Positions 1-8,091 of a stretch of 64,000 bases of DNA are shown in pieces. This stretch comes from CAYRLW01 sp964425215 (GTDB taxonomy: Bacteria > Spirochaetota > Spirochaetia > Treponematales > Breznakiellaceae). The position numbers and the translations under genes are program-made. The notes below the pieces were generated by a model, which was given only the letters and a program-made list of their open reading frames with translations, was not told the DNA's origin and did no database searches. The stretch lies in assembly GCA_964425215.1 (NCBI GenBank), contig CAYRLW010000014.1, forward strand, positions 4,768-68,767, given 5' to 3'. Each line of letters starts with the position of its first letter. Positions within the stretch are counted from its first letter, which is position 1.

Positions 1-141
1 TTGATGAAATACGCCCAGGAGGATGCAGCGGTCGTGGCCCGTGAACAGGCAGCGGCGCCAGCGAGCGAGCTTCAGCCGGCCGAGTACGACGAGATCATCA
101 CGCGCTATCTCGCAGACCTGAGCGAAGGGAGGCCAGTATGA
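1..141 (+). CDS. Small protein ending at terL (5' end possibly cut by the window)
   Basis: The frame is open from the first base of the window, with TTG at 1 and ATG at 4, and ends in TGA at 139-141. It would encode about 46 residues, mostly charged and alanine-rich, ending in a helix-like EYDEIITRYLADL segment. The stop overlaps the terL ATG (ATGA), so the two genes are probably translationally coupled. A terminase small subunit or other packaging accessory protein is what one expects here, but the piece is too short to recognise. The gene may begin upstream of the window. Confidence 0.5.
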   Translation: MMKYAQEDAAVVAREQAAAPASELQPAEYDEIITRYLADLSEGRPV

Positions 142-1610
142 CCCTTCCCTTGCCGGCCGACGCCATGGTCCACGCCCTCGCGCGACGCGACTTCGGCGTC
201 TTTCTGGACCTGGTCTTCCCAACCCTCAATCCCGGCACGCCCCTGGCGCGCGGTTGGTACCTCTCGGCCATGGTGCGGGCGCTGGAGGACGTGGCCGAGG
301 GTTCTAACCGCCGCCTTCAGATCACCGTGCCGCCGCGGCATCTGAAGTCGGTGATGACGACGGTGGCCTTCCCCGCCTGGCTCCTGGGGCGCCGCCCAGA
401 GACGCGGATCATCTGCGCCAGCTACGGTCAGGACCTTTCGGCCGCCCTGTCACGCAACTTCCGCAAGGTGATCAACTCGGCCTGGTATGCGCAGGTCTTT
501 CCTGAGACCGCTGGCTCCATCGTCCGCGACACCGAAGCCGACCTGGCCACGCGCCAGGGCGGCTATCGCTACGCCACCGCGGTCGGCGGCACGGTGACCG
601 GCCTGGGCGCTGACCTGATCATCATCGACGATCTGATGAAGGCTCAAGACGCCACCTTCACGGAGGCCCGGGCCAAGGCCCAGAGGTTCGTTGACGAGAC
701 CCTTCTCAGCCGTCTGGACGATAAGCGAACCGGCGCCATCATCGCCATCCAGCAGCGCCTGCATGAGGACGACGTCTCGGCCCACCTCACAGCCAAAGGC
801 GGCTTTCGCCACCTGGACCTGCCGGCCATCGCCATCCGCGATGAGATCATCTCCCTCACCCATGGCCGCAGCCATGCACGGCGGATCGGAGACGTACTCA
901 ACCCGGCCCGCGAATCCCGCGAGGTGCTGGAGCGGATCCGCGCGGAGATGGGTGGTCGCGCCTTTGAAGCCCAGTATCAGCAGAACCCGACCCCGACGGA
1001 AGGTGACTATGTCCGCTGGGACCGGATCCAGTTCTACGACGAGCGCCCTGAGCGACACGCCCTCCACAAGGTCGTGCACAGCTGGGATCCGGCGGCGTCC
1101 ACCGACCCGTCCGCTGACTATTCCGTCGGAACGGTCTGGGGCCATGACGGCGCCAGCTGGTTGCTACTCGACGTCATCCGCGTCCGGCTGGCCTATGCCG
1201 ACCTCCTGGACCGCGTGCGGTCAGAACGGAAGCGATGGCGCGCCGATGTCATCCTGGTTGAGAAGTCGTCGCTAGGCCCCGCCCTCCTGGAAGACCTCGG
1301 GCGGGACATGCGCGGCATAGGCGACCCAGCCCACCACGCACCGTCCTGCATGCGGATTGGAGCGGACGCCCGGCTACCGAAGGCGGAACGTCTCTACAGC
1401 TCGGTGGAGCGGCTCTATTCCGGGTTCGCTAAACTGCCGCGGAACGCGCCTTGGCTGGAGGCCTTGCGGCGGGAGATGCTGACCTTCCCCAACGCCAAAC
1501 ATGACGACCAGGTGGACAGCGTCAGCCAATTCCTCAACTGGGCCATCGGTCGCGGCGGCCGGAGCACGCTTCGCGGTCATGCGCGTCGCGACGGGCCTCG
1601 ACCAGCATGA
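138..1610 (+). CDS. terL: Phage terminase large subunit
   Basis: The 490-residue protein has both modules of a packaging motor. The N-terminal ATPase has a Walker A-like VPPRHLKS (64-71) and Walker B LIIIDD (160-165). The C-terminal RNase H-like nuclease begins around SWDPAAS (~316) and ends in a KHDDQVDS segment that supplies acidic metal ligands. This matches the psiM2/TIGR01630-type large terminases. The enzyme would cut concatemeric phage DNA and pump it into proheads. The ATG overlaps the stop of the small upstream gene. No portal gene follows; a strong hairpin and an opposing gene come next. It may be the edge of a prophage lying mostly outside the window, or a remnant. Confidence 0.93.
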   Translation: MTLPLPADAMVHALARRDFGVFLDLVFPTLNPGTPLARGWYLSAMVRALEDVAEGSNRRLQITVPPRHLKSVMTTVAFPAWLLGRRPETRIICASYGQDLSAALSRNFRKVINSAWYAQVFPETAGSIVRDTEADLATRQGGYRYATAVGGTVTGLGADLIIIDDLMKAQDATFTEARAKAQRFVDETLLSRLDDKRTGAIIAIQQRLHEDDVSAHLTAKGGFRHLDLPAIAIRDEIISLTHGRSHARRIGDVLNPARESREVLERIRAEMGGRAFEAQYQQNPTPTEGDYVRWDRIQFYDERPERHALHKVVHSWDPAASTDPSADYSVGTVWGHDGASWLLLDVIRVRLAYADLLDRVRSERKRWRADVILVEKSSLGPALLEDLGRDMRGIGDPAHHAPSCMRIGADARLPKAERLYSSVERLYSGFAKLPRNAPWLEALRREMLTFPNAKHDDQVDSVSQFLNWAIGRGGRSTLRGHARRDGPRPA

Positions 1611-1615
1611 ATGAA

Positions 1616-1645
1616 AACAGCGGCGTCCTCCGGGACGCCGCTGTT
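1616..1645 (-). terminator. Bidirectional hairpin between terL and the opposing gene
   Basis: A perfect 13-bp stem (AACAGCGGCGTCC at 1616-1628 and its complement at 1633-1645) closes a 4-base loop. Read on the minus strand the hairpin runs straight into TTTTCATT, a usable U-tract for the gene ending at 1663. On the plus strand it lies just after the terL stop but is followed by G-rich sequence, so it is weaker there. Confidence 0.8.
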
Positions 1646-1662
1646 GGGTTGGGGCAGGCCCT

Positions 1663-2373
1663 TTAGACGCAGAGTTCATTCCAGGCTTTGGCGAACTCCC
1701 CAGCCGGCGTCGTCTCCTCCAGGTAGGGGCCGAAGGTCTCGCCAGAAGCGATGTACTTCTGGTAGCCGGTGTGGCCCCCAAAGCCGTTCTTGGCATTGAC
1801 CTCGCCGCAGACGACGGGCGTGCGACCCTGGTAGGCGTTGAAGCGGCTATTGCGGAAGCGGACCGAACCGGGGTCCTTCATATGGCTCTTTACGGCGCGC
1901 TCGGTCGCTGAGATCCAAAGCTGCTGTTGGGTCGCGTCATTGATCTTGGCGGCGCCGCCTTCCATCGCAGATGCGGTCGCCTCCAATTCTCGTTCACGGG
2001 CGCGTGCCAGCTTCTCGGCTTCCTTGGCCCGGTTCTCGGCCGTCCTGACCTCGGCCTCCGCTGCAGCCTTCCGGGTCGCCTCCGCTACCTTCAATCTAGC
2101 CTTTTCGACATCGGCGTTGTTCAGCGGGCATTCGCGCAATTCGTCGGCTTCCGCGCAAACCCTGACACGTTCGGCCCATTCCGCTTCGGGAATCCCTGCC
2201 GGCCGCTTGACCGGCACGGTGTTGACGAAGCCACCCACAAAAAGGCCTGCCGCCATCAGCAGCCCCGCCTGCCAGCGCTTCCGAATGAACCAGAATGGTT
2301 TCACCAGCATCGCTAGCCCGAACAACACAACCAAGACCGACACAAATCCGACGGCCGACACCAAGGCTTCCAT
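1663..2373 (-). CDS. Membrane-anchored coiled-coil protein, unknown function
   Basis: I chose the ATG at 2373 (MEALVSAVGF) because the upstream part of the open frame looks non-coding and a G-rich stretch lies just before this ATG. The protein would have about 236 residues. The first ~60 hold two hydrophobic segments separated by a basic loop. A long Ala/Glu/Arg-rich coiled coil follows, and then a C-terminal domain with MKDPGSVRFRNSRF and VVCGEVNAKNGFGG. Similar C-terminal domains are common in phage-linked hypothetical proteins. It sits between terL and an XRE regulator and is divergent from the latter. The function is unknown; a prophage-encoded envelope protein is a fair guess. Confidence 0.75.
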   Translation of the reverse strand: MEALVSAVGFVSVLVVLFGLAMLVKPFWFIRKRWQAGLLMAAGLFVGGFVNTVPVKRPAGIPEAEWAERVRVCAEADELRECPLNNADVEKARLKVAEATRKAAAEAEVRTAENRAKEAEKLARARERELEATASAMEGGAAKINDATQQQLWISATERAVKSHMKDPGSVRFRNSRFNAYQGRTPVVCGEVNAKNGFGGHTGYQKYIASGETFGPYLEETTPAGEFAKAWNELCV

Positions 2374-2472
2374 ATGCCCCCCAACTGAATGAACTGACGG
2401 CGTATCGCCGCCTGCAAAAGCCCAGGGCATGCCGTGAGGAAGAGGTCTTTCACCTAATCCGTTACGCAGACC

Positions 2473-2539
2473 ATGAGTCTCATCGCATGCCGCTGGTCGC
2501 TCGAATGGTCTGTTCAAGTCAACCTGAAATGAGACTCAT
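2473..2539. promoter_or_regulatory. Two identical palindromes, candidate XRE operators
   Basis: ATGAGTCTCAT at 2473-2483 and ATGAGACTCAT at 2529-2539 are the same 11-bp palindrome read on opposite strands, with centres 56 bp apart. They lie in the 207-bp gap between the divergent genes starting at 2373 and 2581, and the nearer copy is 41 bp before the XRE start codon. Repeated short palindromes beside an XRE gene are the usual arrangement for autoregulation. Confidence 0.6.
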
Positions 2540-2580
2540 CGTCTGTCGCTCGATCGGCTGCATCCGCCTCATCTGCGGCC

Positions 2581-2790
2581 ATGGACGTCCGCCGCAAACT
2601 CGGAGCCCGCGTGCAGCGGTTGAGACAGGCTCAGGGCCTGTCTCAGGAGGAGCTGGCGGACCGGGCAGACCTACACCGCACCTATGTGTCTGGCGTCGAA
2701 CGCGGCGTGCGCAATCCCACGGTGACGGTGCTGGAAAAGCTGGCCCAGGGGCTGCAAACTTCCCTGCCCGACCTGGTCAGCTTTGAATAG
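2581..2790 (+). CDS. XRE-family helix-turn-helix regulator
   Basis: This is a 69-residue protein made of little more than one Cro/CI-type HTH. LGARVQRLRQAQGLSQEELADRA leads into the recognition helix region LHRTYVSGVERG and the typical tail NPTVTVLEKLAQGL. It should bind DNA as a dimer. The upstream gap carries two copies of an 11-bp palindrome that are likely its operators. Its 3' end overlaps the end of the convergent gene at 2777 by 14 bases. Single-domain XRE proteins of this size occur in prophages and beside restriction genes; the neighbouring terL favours a phage origin here. Confidence 0.9.
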   Translation: MDVRRKLGARVQRLRQAQGLSQEELADRADLHRTYVSGVERGVRNPTVTVLEKLAQGLQTSLPDLVSFE

Positions 2791-3031
2791 ACCGGATGAC
2801 GGAGCGACGCTCCAAGACTTCCATCGCCGCGGCCAACCGCTGGAAGTCGTCGGCATAGCCTTTGAGCACAGATCCCGCTTCAGATAGCGCCAGCAGGCTC
2901 GTGTCGGTGCTCAGAATATGGGCACGATCCAAAATGGCCGAAGCCATGACGCCGAGGCGAAGCTTGGCCTCCAAGGCGTCGTCGGGATCCAGCATAGGGT
3001 CTCGTTCGAGATCATCGCGCGTCATGTCCAT
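2777..3031 (-). CDS. Small acidic hypothetical protein
   Basis: The frame is open from 3223, but only the part from MDMTRDDLERDP (ATG at 3031; a second ATG at 3025) looks like protein. It gives 84 residues, mostly helical, rich in Asp, Glu, Leu and Ala, with no cysteine and no export signal. The codons upstream of 3031 encode a sequence with scattered Cys, Trp and Pro that does not look genuine. It is convergent with the XRE regulator and overlaps its end by 14 bases. I do not recognise the family. Confidence 0.55.
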   Translation of the reverse strand: MDMTRDDLERDPMLDPDDALEAKLRLGVMASAILDRAHILSTDTSLLALSEAGSVLKGYADDFQRLAAAMEVLERRSVIRSIQS

Positions 3032-3378
3032 GACTACTGCTCGCGTCACACTGGAAGTCCAGAGGAAGCGCGCAGGTCGCAAATGCGCCAGCAGCGGCCA
3101 TGCGGACCATACCGGAAAGACGACATCCCGTGCGTGGAGCAGAGGTCCGCTTTCGGGCGCGTTGCCCGCTTCGCAAATCGCCCCCCAGCAGACATTTGCC
3201 GAGTCCGCTTTCAAGTCAGGCAAGCCTGACCGTTTCTGAACTCAAGGCCGCGGTCGGAGCGGGCTGTTCGCGGGCTTCTCTCATTCGAACGATTGGCTAA
3301 TCGCTGTTCACCATCCTGCTTAAAGGGGCCTTGAAACTCATCGCCTAGGTTTGGCCTTCTAGATGAAGGGTGGTCCGA
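3032..3378. other. Gap with no clear gene
   Basis: This 347-bp stretch separates the small protein ending at 2777 from the secreted protein starting at 3379. Open frames run through it in several directions but none has convincing protein character. A GAAGGG at 3365-3370 serves as ribosome site for the gene at 3379. No strong hairpin or promoter was seen. Confidence 0.4.
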
Positions 3379-3804
3379 ATGACTGCGAACCGAACCAAGG
3401 GCGTACTGTTTTCCCTGGCGGCGATCATGCTGCTGGCGGAGCCGGCTGCCGCTGGGCCGGTGATCAACATCATGGGCCGGGTCGCCACGGTTTGCCGGGT
3501 CTCCCTGGCCGGCGGCGGCGCGTCGGCGGTCGAGCCGGGCGAGCAGATGCTCGGCCGACTGACCGAACTGTGCAACAACGTCGACGGCTATCGCCTGGTG
3601 CTGCTGCATCCGGCCGGTCTGGAGGACGCCTTCGTGGTGCTGGACGGCCAGCGCATACCGATCGCGGCCGATGCGACCCGCACGGTCATCGTCGACAGCA
3701 ACCGTCCGGCCTATCGCGAACGCGACCTGACCCTGGTTCTGGCCGAAGGGACCGAGCCCGTGGCCGTCAATATCGAGGCCCAGCCCAAGGGCATGATTTT
3801 CTGA
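3379..3804 (+). CDS. Secreted pilin-like protein beside the chaperone-usher operon
   Basis: ATG at 3379 is preferred over GTG at 3370 because GAAGGG lies 8 bases upstream. The 141-residue product opens with a signal peptide (basic start, hydrophobic stretch, cut near AAAGP). The mature part is short and beta-rich with two cysteines (VATVCRV and ELCNN) followed by GYRLVLLHP, a pattern resembling the first strands of spore-coat-U/CsuA-type pilins. It is convergent with the tip-protein gene, with one base between the stops. It may be a minor subunit or accessory secreted protein; the pilin resemblance is inferred from spacing only. Confidence 0.7.
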   Translation: MTANRTKGVLFSLAAIMLLAEPAAAGPVINIMGRVATVCRVSLAGGGASAVEPGEQMLGRLTELCNNVDGYRLVLLHPAGLEDAFVVLDGQRIPIAADATRTVIVDSNRPAYRERDLTLVLAEGTEPVAVNIEAQPKGMIF

Positions 3805-3805
3805 T

Positions 3806-4759
3806 CTAGAGGCGGGCCGAACAGCCCTCGGGCGAGGACAGCCCGGCGCGCGGCGTGAAGGTCAGCGTCACCACGTCCGAATAGCCGCCGGCCGGAACCC
3901 TGGCCGCTTGCGCCTGAGCCAGGTCGACCTGGAAGGGATGAGCGCGGCCCGACGGCGCCGGAGTGCGCGTGCAGCTGAGCGCCGAGCCAGCCTGCACCGG
4001 CACGCCCGACAGACGCATCCCGTAGTCCAGGCCGTAGGGATCGCCCTCGCGCCGCTGCAGTCGACCCCACTTGGCCGCGACGTTGATGTCGTAGGGCACG
4101 GTGGATTGCGTCGTCACGACCAGGCCGCGCGTCGCCACGCCGCCGGCCGCATCCAGCGGTCCGAAGGCGATTTCGCCACGCCGGATGCCCGCGGCGCCGA
4201 CATAGGTGGAGATTCGTTCCGGCACGTTCAGGTCAACGGCCAGCCCGGCTCCTTGCTGGAAGTCAGGCGAGCCCAGCATCTGATCGCCGGAATAACAGAC
4301 GAAGCGTGCTTCCAGCGCCTCGTAGTAGTCGCCGGCCGCCGCGTCCTGACCGGCGGGCAGGCTGAAGCGCAGGGTCTCGGTCACGACGTCGCCGGACGGT
4401 CCCTGACCAAATTGGACCAGAGCGCCGTTGGTGGCGTTGGGCTGCTCCGCGCCGCCGACGAAAACCTGACGCGAGGCGTCGCGGCTCCAGCGAATGTCAT
4501 AGCCGCCCGGACCCGTGCCGATGCGTGGGGCCGCCGCGAGAGAGTCCGTATCGGCCAGAAGGAAGCGGACGGCGGTGGCCGAGCTGTCGATCCGGCGCAC
4601 CCGCAGGGTGAAGCTGCGCTCGATCGGCGCCGCAGAGAAGGGGTCGTAGGACAGCGACAGGTCGGTGCCGGTGATCTGGAAGTCGGCGCAACCGGCCGCG
4701 GCGACCTGGGGCGCGGCCAGGGCCAGAACGGCCGTGGCGGCGAGCAGAAGCGTTTTCAT
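3806..4759 (-). CDS. Two-domain tip protein of the archaic (Csu-type) pilus
   Basis: The 317-residue product has a signal peptide (MKTLLLAATAVLALAAPQVAAAG). It carries two domains in tandem: residues ~23-165 with paired cysteines, and ~170-317, whose end (GGYSDVVTLTFTP) is the closing strand typical of spore-coat-U (SCPU) pilins. Last place in the operon and a two-domain form fit CsuE-like tip adhesins, in which the N-terminal domain binds surfaces and the C-terminal domain plugs into the fibre. The ATG overlaps the usher stop. The binding target cannot be read from the sequence. Confidence 0.85.
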   Translation of the reverse strand: MKTLLLAATAVLALAAPQVAAAGCADFQITGTDLSLSYDPFSAAPIERSFTLRVRRIDSSATAVRFLLADTDSLAAAPRIGTGPGGYDIRWSRDASRQVFVGGAEQPNATNGALVQFGQGPSGDVVTETLRFSLPAGQDAAAGDYYEALEARFVCYSGDQMLGSPDFQQGAGLAVDLNVPERISTYVGAAGIRRGEIAFGPLDAAGGVATRGLVVTTQSTVPYDINVAAKWGRLQRREGDPYGLDYGMRLSGVPVQAGSALSCTRTPAPSGRAHPFQVDLAQAQAARVPAGGYSDVVTLTFTPRAGLSSPEGCSARL

Positions 4760-7215
4760 CAGCGGTTCTCCGGGCGAAGGACACCGACCCGCACCAGGCC
4801 CTCGGCCTCGGCGGGAACGTCGAGAATATAGACGGCGGACGAGGCGGACGCGCCTTCGATCCGCCAGCGACCGGGTCGCAGGCCCTGAATCGAGAATCGA
4901 CCCGAGGCGTTGGTGAACATCCGTACCGGCGCGCGCTCGGGGTGCGCCAGTTCGACCGCCTGACCGACCCAGAGCTTGAGCGGCTGTCCGGTCGCATCAT
5001 GCAGTTGGCCGACCGCAGAGACGAAGTAGTCCGAGCCCACGGTGATGAGGTAGCCCGAACGATAGGGCGGCAGGACCTGCGCCGAACCGGCCCCCAGATC
5101 ATATCCGGGCGGGGCTTCCGGGACGTCGAAGGTCAGGACGCGCGGCGAATAGGCGCTGAGTTCGGGCGAGACCGCCCCGCCCAGTGGACCAGAACGCGCC
5201 GAGAAGAACTCCTCGCGCGGTTCGACATAGACCTCGGCGCCGTTCAGCGAGCGGTGCGACCGCACCAGGGCGAAGCTGTCGTAGATGGGGCGCGAGACGC
5301 CGAAGGCGCCGTCGGCGAAGGCCAGCGAGGCCCCGGCCCGCAGCGAGGTGCGCTGGTCGGTGATGTCGCCGCCGTCGGCCGCGAAGAAGGTCTGGTGGCT
5401 GCCGCCGATCTCGACGCGGTTGAGCACATTGGTGATCGAGGCGTTGACCCCGGTCGCCGATTCCGAGCGGTCGATACTGGCCGCCGCGCTCCACGAATGA
5501 ACGCCGCGCCCGCGCGAAGTTTGATACCCCACGCGCGCCCTGTCGCGCCGGCTGTCGACCTCGGCCGTGCCGCTGGAAAACTGGCTGAAGCGGTAGGTCA
5601 GGGCCAGACGGACGCCATACTCCTCCTGATTGCGGCGATCCTCATAGACCCCCTCCAGGCTCCACATCAGGCGCGGGCTGGCGCGCCAGCCGTAGGTGGC
5701 GCGCAGGGAGCGCTGATCGGGTTCGGCGCCCCGACCGGCCGAGTAGAAGGCGTCGGTGGTGATGTACTGGGTGGCGCCGATGGTGTGGGCGTAGGTCAGG
5801 CCCGCTTCCCAGGCGTAGCGGTTGTCGGCGCTGAGGGCGCCGGGCGTGGCGAAGTCCTTGCTGACTGTCTGGAAGGTGGCCGTCAGGGTCCGCGCGGCGC
5901 TGAAGCCGTCGCCGAAGGTGCGCTCGAAACTGGCGTTGATCGCATAGCCTTCGCCGATGCCGTTGATCGACGAGGCGGCCACGTCGCCGCCCAGGGTGCC
6001 TATCGGCGAGGCCCAGACCATTTCGGCGCCCACGACGCCGCCGTTCTCGTTGATGCGGAAGTTGCCGCCCGCCGTCAGCTCGTCGCTCAGACCCCGACGA
6101 TAGAAGCCGGACGCCCCGAGGGTGTCGGAATAGTCGATGCCGTCGCCGCCCGGGTTGCTTTCCAGACCGCCGAAGAGGCCGAATTCGGTCAGGCCGCGCG
6201 CCAGCAGGCTGCGGTCGAAGTTCAGCGAGAAGTTGATAACGTTCTCGCGGCCCGTATCGTCGCGGATCACCAGACGCACGTCGTTGGCGCCCTGGGCGAA
6301 GGGGAAGTCGCGAATGTCGTAGGTGCCGGGGTTCAGCCGGGTCTGCTGAACCGAGCGCCCGTTGATGAAGGTCTCGACCGTCGAGGCGCGTTCCAGAGTG
6401 AAGGTGCGCTGGCCGCGCGGCTGGACGTTCCGCTGGGGCTCCAGTTCCGCATAGGAGCGCATGACCGAAAGGCCGGCCATCGAGGTCGCGCCCGAGAAGC
6501 CGCGCGAGGCGGGCTCCAGGTCGCCGGCCGTGTAGCGCGCCGTGCGAGCCATGTCGTCATAGACCAGGCGCGTGCCGTCGCGGCTGAAGTTGTCGCTGAT
6601 CGTGGCCTCGTTCTCGAGGACGAAGCCGCGGTAGCGCACGGCGCTGTCCAGCAGGATGGTCGGGGTGTCGAAGCCGGTGTCGTCGCCCAGACCCTGATGG
6701 ACATAGTCGGCGGTGGCGAAGGCTGTGACATAGGCCGACAGCCGCGCGGGTTCGGCCAGTCGTCCGATCACGCCATAGCTCGATCCGGCGATGCTGATCG
6801 CCTGACGCGGCCGCATGGCGGGATCCAGCGTCAGCACCAGGCCGAAGGTCGCCGGATCATAGGCCAGCGGCAAGCCCAAAGCCGCGAGGTTCTCGGTCGA
6901 CAGCCGCTCCTGGCCTTCGAGGGCCTGACGGATGCGCGCGAAGTCGTCGGCGGACACGCGCGGCTCGATGAGCGGCATCAGGGTGTCGAGCTGGACCAGG
7001 ATGCGGTCGTCGGCCGTCAGGATGTAATCGACCTCGCCCAGGACAAACGGGCCGTCGCGCAGGGGCCCGCCCAGGGGAATGTCGCGTCCCGACGGATTGA
7101 GGCGCTCCGGCAGGGGCGCGGGGGCCGTCTGGATCACGTCGTCGTAGCTCACCGCCCACGCCGGGGTCATCGAGCCGGCCGCCGCGGTGACGACGGCCAA
7201 GGGCCAGAGCTTCAT
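4759..7215 (-). CDS. Outer-membrane usher of the archaic chaperone-usher pilus
   Basis: Start set at ATG 7215 (MKLWPLAVVTAAAGS), which gives a signal peptide and a 4-base gap from the chaperone stop. The mature protein of about 800 residues has the usher layout: an N-terminal periplasmic domain, then a long 24-strand-type beta-barrel with YRGFVLENEATISDNFSRDG and the TFINGRSVQQTRLNPGTYDIRDFPFAQGANDV-type plug region, and C-terminal beta domains with the GRFSIQGLRPG turn. It would accept chaperone-subunit complexes and thread the fibre through the outer membrane. The size fits the CsuD branch. The opposite strand carries a 781-codon open frame that is a GC-rich shadow. Confidence 0.93.
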   Translation of the reverse strand: MKLWPLAVVTAAAGSMTPAWAVSYDDVIQTAPAPLPERLNPSGRDIPLGGPLRDGPFVLGEVDYILTADDRILVQLDTLMPLIEPRVSADDFARIRQALEGQERLSTENLAALGLPLAYDPATFGLVLTLDPAMRPRQAISIAGSSYGVIGRLAEPARLSAYVTAFATADYVHQGLGDDTGFDTPTILLDSAVRYRGFVLENEATISDNFSRDGTRLVYDDMARTARYTAGDLEPASRGFSGATSMAGLSVMRSYAELEPQRNVQPRGQRTFTLERASTVETFINGRSVQQTRLNPGTYDIRDFPFAQGANDVRLVIRDDTGRENVINFSLNFDRSLLARGLTEFGLFGGLESNPGGDGIDYSDTLGASGFYRRGLSDELTAGGNFRINENGGVVGAEMVWASPIGTLGGDVAASSINGIGEGYAINASFERTFGDGFSAARTLTATFQTVSKDFATPGALSADNRYAWEAGLTYAHTIGATQYITTDAFYSAGRGAEPDQRSLRATYGWRASPRLMWSLEGVYEDRRNQEEYGVRLALTYRFSQFSSGTAEVDSRRDRARVGYQTSRGRGVHSWSAAASIDRSESATGVNASITNVLNRVEIGGSHQTFFAADGGDITDQRTSLRAGASLAFADGAFGVSRPIYDSFALVRSHRSLNGAEVYVEPREEFFSARSGPLGGAVSPELSAYSPRVLTFDVPEAPPGYDLGAGSAQVLPPYRSGYLITVGSDYFVSAVGQLHDATGQPLKLWVGQAVELAHPERAPVRMFTNASGRFSIQGLRPGRWRIEGASASSAVYILDVPAEAEGLVRVGVLRPENR

Positions 7216-7219
7216 CGGA

Positions 7220-7987
7220 TCAGCGCCCTTCGACGGGAGCGATGTCCACGACAACCGTACCTTCGGCGCTCGGCAAGTCGAGGTTGATGGGCAGGCGGCG
7301 GGTCGCGCCCGACGGGATCAGACCCAGGCCCATGCGGCGCTGAATTTCATCCGGCTCGAACGACTCGCGGAAGATGACGGCGCCGGCGGCGTCGCGCTGG
7401 GTGACGGTCAGGCGACCCCGGCCAACATAGCCGTAGGTGTCGCCGCTGTTGTTGACGTGGATCACGGGGAAGGCGCGCCCGTCCTTGTCGGTCTCGATCG
7501 CCGCCGAGGCGACGCTGAGGGCCGACTTGGCGCCATTGGCGCCGACGCTGACCAGGACCTTGAAATTATAGAGCACCTGCACGGCGTTCTCGTTCTCGGG
7601 CAGTTGCACCGGCAACTGGGCCACCGAGACGTAGTAGTGGCGGCTGGCGGTCGGCGCCGGATCGCCGACCCACTGGACGCGGAAGGCCTGGGATTGGCCC
7701 GGTTCGACCGTGGCGGTGGCGGGGAAGACCATCAGGTCTTCGCTCTCTTCATCCGTTTCACGGAACTCGCCGTCGACCAGCTCGACAGGCCGGGCCACCA
7801 GTTCGACCGGCACCGTCGTGGTGAAGGTGTTCTGCAGGGTGACGACCGCGGAGCTGCGTCGTCCCGACGACAGCAGGTCCAGAACCACCGGCTGCACGTT
7901 CAGCGCGGCGGCGGGAATGCCCGAGGCGAGAAGCGCGACACCGGCCAGACACAGGGCTTTTGCAGACCGCAACGCACCACCAAACAT
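7220..7987 (-). CDS. Periplasmic pilus chaperone
   Basis: ATG at 7987 is chosen because AGGA lies 5 bases upstream; ATG 8002 has no ribosome site. The 255-residue protein starts with a signal peptide ending near PAAALNV. It then shows two Ig-like domains: VQPVVLDLLSSGRRSSAVVTLQN (G1 strand region), the conserved YYVSVAQLPV strand, and IHVNNSGDTYGYVGRG in domain 2. It would hold pilin subunits by donor-strand complementation and deliver them to the usher encoded next. Gene order pilin-chaperone-usher-tip is that of Csu-type archaic systems. Confidence 0.92.
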   Translation of the reverse strand: MFGGALRSAKALCLAGVALLASGIPAAALNVQPVVLDLLSSGRRSSAVVTLQNTFTTTVPVELVARPVELVDGEFRETDEESEDLMVFPATATVEPGQSQAFRVQWVGDPAPTASRHYYVSVAQLPVQLPENENAVQVLYNFKVLVSVGANGAKSALSVASAAIETDKDGRAFPVIHVNNSGDTYGYVGRGRLTVTQRDAAGAVIFRESFEPDEIQRRMGLGLIPSGATRRLPINLDLPSAEGTVVVDIAPVEGR

Positions 7988-8020
7988 GGCATTCCTAATC
8001 ATACTGAAGGCTAAAGAAGA

Positions 8021-8078
8021 CGCCGGACCGACCAAGCCTGGCCGGTCCGGCGATATCCCGGTCATGTGAAACCGGGAT
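8021..8078 (-). promoter_or_regulatory. Tandem hairpins between major pilin and chaperone
   Basis: Two stems lie in the spacer. The first met by transcription is ATCCCGGT (8055-8062) with ACCGGGAT (8071-8078), loop 8. The second is CGCCGGACCG (8021-8030) with CGGTCCGGCG (8043-8052), loop 12, followed by a weakly T-rich TCTTCTTTAG. They could act as a leaky terminator or as a 3' mRNA stabiliser. Either would give more pilin than chaperone and usher. Confidence 0.65.
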
Positions 8079-8091
8079 TAACGGGCCTGGA

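Noticed and set aside
1..3031. A complete prophage
   Set aside because: Only a terminase, a membrane protein and a regulator are present; no portal, capsid, tail, integrase or attachment site was seen.
3032..3223. N-terminal extension of the small gene ending at 2777
   Set aside because: The extra 64 residues have scattered Cys, Trp and Pro and no ribosome site; a start at 3031 fits better.
4942..7287. 781-codon plus-strand open frame opposite the usher gene
   Set aside because: Its translation is a low-complexity Arg/Ala/Gly/Val mix typical of an antisense shadow in GC-rich DNA, while the minus strand gives a full usher.
7187..8014. 275-codon plus-strand open frame opposite the chaperone
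   Set aside because: Shadow frame; the minus strand encodes a chaperone with signal peptide and ribosome site.
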